Shown: positions 24,539-30,722 of the stretch, piece by piece | Numbering within the stretch: the stretch's first letter is position 1 | Layout of the letters: each line of letters starts with the position of its first letter | NCBI RefSeq assembly: GCF_000620625.1 | Contig: NZ_JIAW01000027.1 | Span: 1-64,000 of the forward strand | DNA from: Mycobacterium sp. URHB0044 | Lineage (GTDB): Bacteria > Actinomycetota > Actinomycetes > Mycobacteriales > Mycobacteriaceae | Length of the DNA: 64,000 nt | Reading direction: 5' to 3' | Program-made: the position numbers and the translations under genes | The notes under the pieces: generated by a model | What the model was told of the DNA's origin: nothing | Databases searched by the model: none | The model's input: only the letters and a program-made list of their open reading frames with translations

Positions 24539-26014
24539 TCAGCCGGGGTAGTGGCGCGGGGTGAAGACGCGGTCGCCGCCGTCACTCGAGTGCCACTGCG
24601 TCTGCGACGAGCCGACGATCAGCAGGCAGCGCATGTCGACCTTGGCGGGATCGAGATCGGCCAGGCGCACCACCTCGACCCGCTCGCCGGGGCCCGCCAC
24701 GTCGCGGCCGATGACCACCGGCGTGCTGGCGTCGCGGTGTTCCAGCAGTAGGTCGCGCATGGCGCCGACCTGCCAGGTTCGGGTCTTCGACGCGGGGTTG
24801 TAGATCGCCAGCACCATGTCGGCGGTGGCGGCCGCAGTCAGCCGGGCGGCGATGACGTCCCACGGCTTGAGCCGGTCGGACAGCGAGATCACCGCGTAGT
24901 CATGGCCGAGCGGCGCGCCGACGCGGCTTGCGACGGCCTGCGCGGCGGTCATCGCGGGGATCACCCGCACGTCGACGCCGGGCCACTGCTTGGCCTCCTC
25001 TAGCACGGCCGTCGCCATGGCGAACACGCCGGGATCACCCGATGACACCACCGCCACCGCATGCCCCTGCTGTGCCAGCGTGCAGGCCAGCCGTGCGCGG
25101 GCAGGCTCATCGGTGTTGTCGCTCGGGTGCCGGGTCTGGCCGTCGCGGGCGCCGACCCGGTCGAGGTACGGGCCGTACCCGATCAGGTCGGTGGCGGCGG
25201 CGAGCTCTCGGCGGGACTGCGGCGTCATCCATTCGACGTCGCCGGGGCCGAGGCCGACGACGGCGACGCTGCCGACGGACTCTGCACGACGTTGCGTCAT
25301 GCCGGGCAGCATCGCCAGCGAGAAGTAGGGCACTGAGGCGTCGTCGACGTCGGCTGCGGGCAGCACCCGCTGCGCGGCCGTGCTGGCGCGCTCTACGTAG
25401 AACGTCTGATCCAACCGTCCGGCGGCGGAAAGTGCTTCTCGCACGGCGGGATAGGAGCGGCCGAGTTTGAGCACCACCGCCGCGTCGGTATCGGCGAGCC
25501 TGCGCCGGAGCTCGTCGGGCGGCAGCGTCCCCGGCAGGATCGTCAGCACCTCGTCGCCCTGCACCAGCGGCGTCCCGGTGGCGGCCGACGCCGCGCTCAC
25601 CGACGTCACCCCCGGCACGATGACCGCGTCGAACCGAGACGTCAACCGGTTGTGCATGTGCATGTAGGAGCTGTAGAACAGCGGGTCACCCTCGGCGAGC
25701 AGGGCCACGTTGCGGCCGGCCTCGAGATGGACGGCGATGCGGTCCGCTGCCTCGCGGTAGAAGTCCTCGAGCGCGCCGGCGTAGCCGCCGGGATGGTCGG
25801 TGGTCTCGGTGGTCACCGGATAGACGAGGTGCTCTTCGAGTTGGCCGGACCGCAGATAGGGCTCGGCGATGGTGCGGGCGATGCTGCGTCCGTGCCGAGC
25901 GCTGTGATAGGCCACGACGTCGGCCGCGCCGATCAGCCGCGCGGCCTTGACCGTCACCAATTCGGGGTCACCAGGCCCCAGCCCGACGCCCCATAGCGTG
26001 CCTCGAGACATCAT
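24539..26014 (-). CDS. cobIJ: Bifunctional precorrin-2 C20- / precorrin-3B C17-methyltransferase
   Basis: 491 residues, a CobI-CobJ fusion as in M. tuberculosis cobI. Domain 1 (about 1-245): LWGVGLGPGDPELVTVKAARLI, VALLAEGDPLFYSSYMHMHNRL, IVPGVTSVSAASAATGTPL. Domain 2 (about 248-491): VAVVGLGPGDVEWMTPQSRREL, IGYGPYLDRV, VAVVSSGDPGVFAMATAVLEE, RVIPAMTAAQAVASRVGAPLGHDYAVISLSD and LAIYNPASKTRTWQ. Both domains are SAM-dependent and act early in aerobic B12 synthesis. ATG 26014 overlaps the cobH stop (ATGA). In-frame sequence upstream to 26275 lies inside cobH and is not coding. Confidence 0.95.
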   Translation of the reverse strand: MMSRGTLWGVGLGPGDPELVTVKAARLIGAADVVAYHSARHGRSIARTIAEPYLRSGQLEEHLVYPVTTETTDHPGGYAGALEDFYREAADRIAVHLEAGRNVALLAEGDPLFYSSYMHMHNRLTSRFDAVIVPGVTSVSAASAATGTPLVQGDEVLTILPGTLPPDELRRRLADTDAAVVLKLGRSYPAVREALSAAGRLDQTFYVERASTAAQRVLPAADVDDASVPYFSLAMLPGMTQRRAESVGSVAVVGLGPGDVEWMTPQSRRELAAATDLIGYGPYLDRVGARDGQTRHPSDNTDEPARARLACTLAQQGHAVAVVSSGDPGVFAMATAVLEEAKQWPGVDVRVIPAMTAAQAVASRVGAPLGHDYAVISLSDRLKPWDVIAARLTAAATADMVLAIYNPASKTRTWQVGAMRDLLLEHRDASTPVVIGRDVAGPGERVEVVRLADLDPAKVDMRCLLIVGSSQTQWHSSDGGDRVFTPRHYPG

Positions 26015-26637
26015 TCCTGTTCGCTCGCAATCGCATTGACGGCCGCGGCGGCCATCGCGCTGCCCCCGCGCCTGCCGGTCACCACCAGATACGACATTCC
26101 GCGCGGCCGGGCGATGAGCTCCTCCTTGGACTGGGCGGATCCGACGAAGCCGACCGGGCCGCCGAGTACGGCGGCCGGGGCCGGCGCGCCGTCGTCGAGC
26201 AGTTCCAGTAGCCGGAACAGTGCGGTCGGTGCGTTGCCGATCGCCAGCACCGCGCCGCCGAGGCGGTCGGCCCACAGATCGACGCCGGCGGCCGACCGGG
26301 TGCTGCCCAACCGGACGGCGAGGTCAGCCGCGCGGGGGTCGGCGACGAGCGAGACCACCTCGTTGTCGGCGGGCAGACGGGAGCGGGTGATGCCCGAAGC
26401 CACCATCGACGAGTCACACAGGATTGGTGCCCCCGCGTCCAGTGCGGCACGTGCCTTGGCGACCACGTCGTCGGTGTAGGCGACGTGTTCGGCGACGTCG
26501 ACCTGCCCGCACGTGTGGATCAGCCGGACCACGACCTGGGCGACGTCGCCGGGGAAGCGCGTCAGATCCGCCTCCGCGCGGATCGTCGCGAACGACTGCC
26601 GGTAGATCTCGGCGGCGTCGCGGATGTAGTCGAGCAC
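26011..26637 (-). CDS. cobH: Precorrin-8X methylmutase
   Basis: 208 residues from GTG 26637 (VLDYIRDAAEIYRQSFATIR). It moves the methyl group from C11 to C12 to give hydrogenobyrinate. Marks: VVRLIHTCGQVDVAEHVAY with the catalytic His, ILCDSSMVASGITRSRLP, AIGNAPTALFRLLELLDDG and AAVLGGPVGFVGSAQSKEELI. Nine bp separate it from cobG and it overlaps cobIJ by 4 bp; cobG-cobH-cobIJ form one minus-strand operon. Confidence 0.95.
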   Translation of the reverse strand: MLDYIRDAAEIYRQSFATIRAEADLTRFPGDVAQVVVRLIHTCGQVDVAEHVAYTDDVVAKARAALDAGAPILCDSSMVASGITRSRLPADNEVVSLVADPRAADLAVRLGSTRSAAGVDLWADRLGGAVLAIGNAPTALFRLLELLDDGAPAPAAVLGGPVGFVGSAQSKEELIARPRGMSYLVVTGRRGGSAMAAAAVNAIASEQE

Positions 26638-26646
26638 GCGATCACC

Positions 26647-27762
26647 CTACGGGTGACGTGGCCGGTAGCCGTCCGGGGTCGCCACCAGCACCTCGCCGTC
26701 GGGCGGGCTGCCGCACGCCCGCTCACACCCGACGAAGTGGCGGTGTCCCGACGCGGCTCCGTCGGTGGCCGCGCGCGCCGCGTCGGCCCTGACGTCGGCG
26801 ACGGCGTGCTGGCAGCCGGGGCTTCCGGTGCAGGCGCTGATCGACAGCCACGGCGAGCCCGCGTCGAAGATCAGCCCCAGTGGCGCCAGTACGCGAAGGG
26901 CGACGTCGGCGACGCCCTCGTCGAGGTCGCAGACCAGCACCGAACGCCACGGCGTGATCACCAGCGGCGCCTCGATGGCGGCGAGGAACTCGGCGACGCG
27001 GGCCTCGAGCACGCCGAGTCGCACCGCAGCGCCGAGCGACACCCGGCCGTCGTCCTGCTCGATCCAGCCGACTGGAGGCGTCGTCACCGCCGGCCACCGG
27101 GTTCCGGGGTCGGCGGAGCGGGTCAATCCGGTCAGCAGCGGCTCCACGTCGGCGAGTTCGGTGGTCCGCCAGGCGCTTCCGCGAATGTCCACGAAGGTCT
27201 CGGCGATGCCGATGAGGGTTTCGACGACGTCCGCCGAAGGCACCCGGACACCGGTGTCGACGCCGGCCACCAGCAGGGCGGCCCGGTCAGCGGTGAGCAG
27301 GTGGGCACCGACGTCGGCGCCCATCCCGGACACGTCACCGCGGCCGTCGTCGACGGCGAACCAGAAGCGGCCAGGGAGGTGGGCCAGCTTCGGGCTGGCC
27401 TGGATTGCCGCGTCGAGGCCGAGCACCGCATCCCGCACGTCCGCGTTGCCGCCCGAACGCCCCGTCAGTGGGGAGGCGACGACGTTGCGCACCCGTTCGT
27501 GACTCGGCGACGGCAGCAGCCCCGCGGTCGCCACCGCGTCGGCCAGCGCGTCAGGATCGGTCAGGCCGCGGATCTGGACGTTGCCACGGGAGGTGAGTTC
27601 CATTGCCTGCGAACCGAACCGGGTCGCAGCAACGGCCAGCGCGCTCAGCTGGCCTGCCGAGATCATTCCGCCGGGCAGCCGGATCCGCGCCAGCGCCCCG
27701 TCGGCCGCCTGGTGCACCTGAAGTGCGCCAGGGCAGGCGTCGTCGTCGCGAACCCTCGTCAT
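26647..27762 (-). CDS. cobG: Precorrin-3B synthase
   Basis: 371 residues from ATG 27762; GGAG lies 5 bases upstream, which favours it over ATG-like codons at 27777. It is the monooxygenase that prepares ring contraction in the aerobic pathway. Two nitrite/sulfite-reductase ferredoxin-like repeats are seen, with AMELTSRGNVQIRGL and ISACTGSPGCQHAVADV plus HFVGCERACGSP; these cysteines (C-x5-C-type plus C-x3-C) bind the 4Fe-4S/siroheme-like centre. First gene of cobG-cobH-cobIJ. Presence of CobG shows the oxygen-dependent route. Confidence 0.92.
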   Translation of the reverse strand: MTRVRDDDACPGALQVHQAADGALARIRLPGGMISAGQLSALAVAATRFGSQAMELTSRGNVQIRGLTDPDALADAVATAGLLPSPSHERVRNVVASPLTGRSGGNADVRDAVLGLDAAIQASPKLAHLPGRFWFAVDDGRGDVSGMGADVGAHLLTADRAALLVAGVDTGVRVPSADVVETLIGIAETFVDIRGSAWRTTELADVEPLLTGLTRSADPGTRWPAVTTPPVGWIEQDDGRVSLGAAVRLGVLEARVAEFLAAIEAPLVITPWRSVLVCDLDEGVADVALRVLAPLGLIFDAGSPWLSISACTGSPGCQHAVADVRADAARAATDGAASGHRHFVGCERACGSPPDGEVLVATPDGYRPRHP

Positions 27763-27917
27763 GTCGTCTCCGAGCATAGGAGTAGTAGTCGCCTACCCGT
27801 GATTCGAGTAGCGCACTACGCGTGCCCGGGCGCAGCCCTAGAAATACGTTTGCTCCGTGATCAGTCGGACAGCAGCTCCAGCGGTCACGTGATCGACACG
27901 AGGGCAAGGAGAGAACG

Positions 27918-28217
27918 ATGACTGAACTGATCCTGTCGCCGGAACTGGCGCACCAAGACGTGATCAGAACGGGTGCGGAAGTCGAGGGGGCCGCACCCGT
28001 TCTGATCACTGAGCAAGAGGTCATGTTCGCGACCGCCGCCGCCGTACTGCCGCGACGGAGCGCTACGCGGTGGTGGACGGCGATCGGGCGGATCTTCGCG
28101 ACCGCGAAGGACGCGGACACCTCCGGCGACGACCGGCGCACGCCGCGGCACTACCCGCAGCGGCGCAACTCCTTCATGGAGTACGCCGCGATGAGTCGCG
28201 AGATGTCCCGGCTGTGA
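27918..28217 (+). CDS. Small conserved mycobacterial protein of unknown function
   Basis: 99 residues from ATG 27918 with a strong AAGGAGAG Shine-Dalgarno. The sequence has an N-terminal acidic part (ELILSPELAHQDVI), the segment PVLITEQEVMFATAAAV, a basic tryptophan-containing centre and a C-terminal PRHYPQRRNSFMEYAAMSREMSRL. I recall similar short proteins (LITEQ ... PRHYP ... AMSREMxRL) in several copies in environmental mycobacteria, but no function. It is divergent from cobG (155-bp gap). A perfect 19-bp inverted repeat lies inside the coding region at codons 15-31. Confidence 0.68.
   Translation: MTELILSPELAHQDVIRTGAEVEGAAPVLITEQEVMFATAAAVLPRRSATRWWTAIGRIFATAKDADTSGDDRRTPRHYPQRRNSFMEYAAMSREMSRL
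27960..28009. repeat. Perfect 19-bp inverted repeat inside a coding region
   Basis: GTGATCAGAACGGGTGCGG (27960-27978) and CCGCACCCGTTCTGATCAC (27991-28009) are exact reverse complements with a 12-base loop. In the mRNA it would make a very stable hairpin 42 bases after the start codon of the small gene. There is no U-tract after it, so it is not a standard terminator. Confidence 0.95.
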
Positions 28218-28227
28218 TGTCCGGCGG

Positions 28228-29157
28228 TCAACCCGCCAACGGCACGACGACGTCGGAGTAGTGGGACGCGTCGCCCGCGATCACGCGGCTCGGCGTGCCG
28301 TAGACGTCGACGGGAACGTCGCCAGCCAGCGTGACGCGGCTGAGCCTGCGGTACTGGTCGTCGTAGTCGGCCACGGCGTAGTGCTGGGTGGCGCGGTTGT
28401 CCCAGATCGCCAGGTCGCCGGGCAGCCAGGACCATCGAATGGTGTTCTCCAGCTTGGTGACCCGGCTCTGCAGCAGCTGGAACAGCGCCGTCGACTCGGT
28501 GCTCCCCAGTCCGACGAACCGCTTGATGAAGTGGCCGAGCAGCAGGACCCGCCTGCCGGTCTCGGGGTGCACGCGCACCACGGGGTGCTCGGTCTCGTAG
28601 TACTCCGAGACGAACTCGTCGCGGTACTTGCGTTCCTCCGCGGTCAGATCCGCGAGTTTCTCGTCGTAGTAGCCGCCTGCGTAGTCGTACTGATTGGTGT
28701 GCACCGCCCACAGGTTCTCGGTGAGCGCGCGCAGCGGCGCGGGCAGCTGGTCGTACGCGGCCTCGGTCGACGCCCACGTGGTGGTGCCGCCGTACTCGGG
28801 CAGGGTCACCGCGCGCAGCAGCGATGCCTTCGGGATCCGGTCGACGAACGTCACGTCGGTGTGCCAGCTGTTCGCCTTGTCGTAGCTGGAGTCGATGGGC
28901 AGCACCCGGTCGCCCCGCGACGTCACCGTGGGGTGTGCGGTGGTCGGGATGCCGAGGCGTCTGGCGAACGCGACCTGCCCGTCGTCGTCGAGATGGTCCT
29001 GGTCGCGGAAGAAGATCACCTTGTGCGTCAGCAGGGCGTCATTGATCACCTTGACGGTCGCGTCCGTGAGGTCGCCGCCGAGGCGTACTCCGTCGATCCG
29101 GGCGCCGATGTTCGCGCCGAGTTTCACGATGCTGGGGAAGTTGGCCACGAATTGCAT
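28228..29157 (-). CDS. Alkylsulfatase/taurine-dioxygenase-like Fe(II)/2-oxoglutarate oxygenase (AtsK/TauD family)
   Basis: 309 residues from ATG 29157. Fe ligands His99-x-Asp101 (SWHTDVTF) and His259 (WDNRATQHYAV); Arg274 (RRLSRVTL) for 2-oxoglutarate. Family segments LTHKVIFFRDQDHL, YGGTTTWAS, LTENLWAVHTNQYDY and VVRVHPETGRRVLLLGHF are close to M. tuberculosis Rv3406, a type II alkyl sulfatase. It would release sulfite or sulfate from organosulfur compounds, giving a sulfur source. It fits with the ssu genes 14 kb away, but they are not adjacent. A CRP-like palindrome lies 56 bp upstream. Five codons before MQFVAN to 29181 are poor. Confidence 0.87.
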   Translation of the reverse strand: MQFVANFPSIVKLGANIGARIDGVRLGGDLTDATVKVINDALLTHKVIFFRDQDHLDDDGQVAFARRLGIPTTAHPTVTSRGDRVLPIDSSYDKANSWHTDVTFVDRIPKASLLRAVTLPEYGGTTTWASTEAAYDQLPAPLRALTENLWAVHTNQYDYAGGYYDEKLADLTAEERKYRDEFVSEYYETEHPVVRVHPETGRRVLLLGHFIKRFVGLGSTESTALFQLLQSRVTKLENTIRWSWLPGDLAIWDNRATQHYAVADYDDQYRRLSRVTLAGDVPVDVYGTPSRVIAGDASHYSDVVVPLAG

Positions 29158-29212
29158 GGTGGAGCATCGGCGGGCCCGCAACCACGGTTTAAATGCCTGC
29201 GATTCGAACCAG

Positions 29213-29228
29213 AGTGACCGGCGTCACA
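29213..29228. promoter_or_regulatory. CRP/Cmr-like palindrome upstream of the AtsK-like gene
   Basis: AGTGACCGGCGTCACA has the GTGA-N6-TCAC half-sites of the mycobacterial CRP consensus TGTGA-N6-TCACA, with one outer base changed. It is 56 bp before the AtsK-like start. It may act on that gene, on the 33-codon gene opposite, or both. Confidence 0.45.
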
Positions 29229-29307
29229 CTGCGCACCACAGTGTTCCTTGTCACACGAATCGATCACAGCGGGACCGTTCGGACGTAGCTTCAGGACTAC
29301 TCGACGT

Positions 29308-29323
29308 GTGTCAAACAAGACAC
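29308..29323. promoter_or_regulatory. Short inverted repeat GTGTC-N6-GACAC before the 33-codon gene
   Basis: GTGTCAAACAAGACAC is a perfect 5-bp inverted repeat with a 6-base spacer, 18 bp before the ATG at 29342. It could be an operator or a small 5' hairpin; no regulator is identified. Confidence 0.3.
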
Positions 29324-29341
29324 CACAAGAAGGGAACGACG

Positions 29342-29443
29342 ATGTTCACCTTGATCGCATTCACCGTTCTGGTGGCGCTGCTCATCGCGGCAGCCGGCCT
29401 GCCCTACCCGCAGACCTGGCACGACCGCTGGGGCTCCAACTAG
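29342..29443 (+). CDS. 33-residue predicted single-span membrane microprotein
   Basis: ATG 29342 to TAG 29443, with AAGGGAA six bases upstream. The peptide has an N-terminal hydrophobic helix (TLIAFTVLVALLIAAAGL) followed by a polar tail PYPQTWHDRWGSN, so it should sit in the membrane with the tail exposed. It is below the length most gene finders accept, but its ribosome-binding site, third-base GC preference and clear topology support it. Its last bases overlap the convergent VOC gene by 4 bp. Function unknown. Confidence 0.55.
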   Translation: MFTLIAFTVLVALLIAAAGLPYPQTWHDRWGSN

Positions 29444-29844
29444 CCAAGGCTCGGCCGGTACGTGCCGAAGCTCCACACGTTGCCGTGCGGATCCCGTGCG
29501 GCGAACTCGCGGGAGCCGTAGTCCTGATCGGTGAGTCCCATGACGATCTCGGCGCCCGCCGCGACGGCGCGGTCGTGCAACGCGTCGGGGTCGTCGACCA
29601 CGACGTACAACAACACCGGCCCGGGCAACGCGAAGGGACTGCCGGCGTCGCGGTCGGCGTCGTTGATCATCACCAGGCCGTTGCCAATCCTGACCTCGGC
29701 GTGCTTCAGCGGTTGGTCGGGGTCGGGAGGATGGACGGCCGTCGCGACGGCCCCAAAGGCGCGCTCCAGCCAGCCGATCGCCGTGCGGGGTTCGGAGTAG
29801 GGGAGTATCGGTACCGCTCCGTTGAGCGTCACTGTCTCGGTCAT
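29440..29844 (-). CDS. VOC-family protein (PhnB/bleomycin-resistance-like)
   Basis: 134 residues from ATG 29844. Two beta-alpha-beta modules: ILPYSEPRTAIGWLERAFGAVAT, LKHAEVRIGNGLVMINDADRD, LLYVVVDDPDALHDRAVAAGAEIVMG and YGSREFAARDPHGNVWSFGTY. The YxxREFxxRDPxGNxWxFGTY end is typical of the PhnB/YdeM-like VOC group. Ligand not known; many relatives are annotated as glyoxalase or antibiotic-binding proteins without proof. Ten bp upstream on the same strand is the AraC gene, so they may be cotranscribed. Confidence 0.78.
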   Translation of the reverse strand: MTETVTLNGAVPILPYSEPRTAIGWLERAFGAVATAVHPPDPDQPLKHAEVRIGNGLVMINDADRDAGSPFALPGPVLLYVVVDDPDALHDRAVAAGAEIVMGLTDQDYGSREFAARDPHGNVWSFGTYRPSLG

Positions 29845-29854
29845 GCGGTCGACG

Positions 29855-30670
29855 CTAGGCCGACGGCACTCGGCTGTCTTGGACGGAATTTACTCTCTGC
29901 GCGCGCAACTCGGTTGGCGTGATGCGGGCCAGTTCGCGCACCTCACGGGCCAGGTGGGCCTGGTCGAAGTAGCCGCACGTGGCGGCGGCCGTGGCCCAGT
30001 CGATCGCCGGGCTCGCCGTCAGTCGAGCGGTCAGCCGCTCGAACCGCACGATCCGTGCGACGAGCTTCGGCGGTAGTCCCACCGTGTCGCGGTAGCGCGC
30101 GATCAGCCGTCGGTGACTCCACCCCAGTTCGTCGGCGAGGTCGCCGATCGTCGCCGCGCCGCCGCTGTCGGTGATCCGGCGCAGCGACCATGCGACACCG
30201 GGGTCGACGGCCGGCACCTCGTCGAGGCGCGCCAGGAGCGCGTCGTCGAGCAACGCGAACCGGGTCGGCCAGTCGGGCGCCTCGCCGACCCGCTGCACGA
30301 GTTCACGACCGAACCTGCCGAGGACGTCGTCGATCGGCACGGTCCGGTTCGCCAGTTCGCTCATCGGAATCCCGACCAGCCTGCGGGCACCGAGCGGCGT
30401 CAGGTCGACCTGCAGGCAGCGCGCCGAACCGTCGTGACCGACGAGCACCGGCCCATCGGTGATGCCCGCGATGAACGACCGGAGTCGCATCGGCTGCGGC
30501 CCGTGGTCGACGGTCCAGCCCGCATCGAGGTCGATGATGATCGGCACGAACGTACACGGCAGCTCGCGCATGACGACGGGCTGGGCGGTCCGTTCCTCGA
30601 AGCCCACGTAGCGCAGCACCACGTCGCGTAGCGACGGGTGAGGTGTGCCCGCTGCGAACGTCGCGCTCAC
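29855..30670 (-). CDS. AraC-family transcriptional regulator
   Basis: 271 residues from GTG 30670. The N-terminal sensor domain (VSATFAAGTPHPSLRDVVLRYVGF ...) is followed by a C-terminal AraC double helix-turn-helix: ATIGDLADELGWSHRRLIARYRDTVGLPPKLVARIVRFERL and WATAAATCGYFDQAHLAREVRELARITPTEL. A TAGCGT hexamer (30683-30678) sits 7 bases before the GTG, suggesting a leaderless transcript. It probably controls the adjacent VOC gene. It is divergent from cobN (52-bp gap), but a link with B12 is not indicated. Confidence 0.85.
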   Translation of the reverse strand: MSATFAAGTPHPSLRDVVLRYVGFEERTAQPVVMRELPCTFVPIIIDLDAGWTVDHGPQPMRLRSFIAGITDGPVLVGHDGSARCLQVDLTPLGARRLVGIPMSELANRTVPIDDVLGRFGRELVQRVGEAPDWPTRFALLDDALLARLDEVPAVDPGVAWSLRRITDSGGAATIGDLADELGWSHRRLIARYRDTVGLPPKLVARIVRFERLTARLTASPAIDWATAAATCGYFDQAHLAREVRELARITPTELRAQRVNSVQDSRVPSA

Positions 30671-30722
30671 CGTCCCGACGCTAGTCCGCGGCGCCGCATC
30701 GCGGGTGCGGTACGAATGGTGG

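Noticed and set aside
27763..27917. Cobalamin riboswitch upstream of cobG
   Set aside because: I looked on the minus strand for the B12 box (GCCACTG) and the conserved GGGAA/GGTG core and did not find them.
30688..30697. GCGGCGCCGC palindrome in the AraC/cobN gap
   Set aside because: GC-only palindromes are common in this genome by chance; no second copy nearby.
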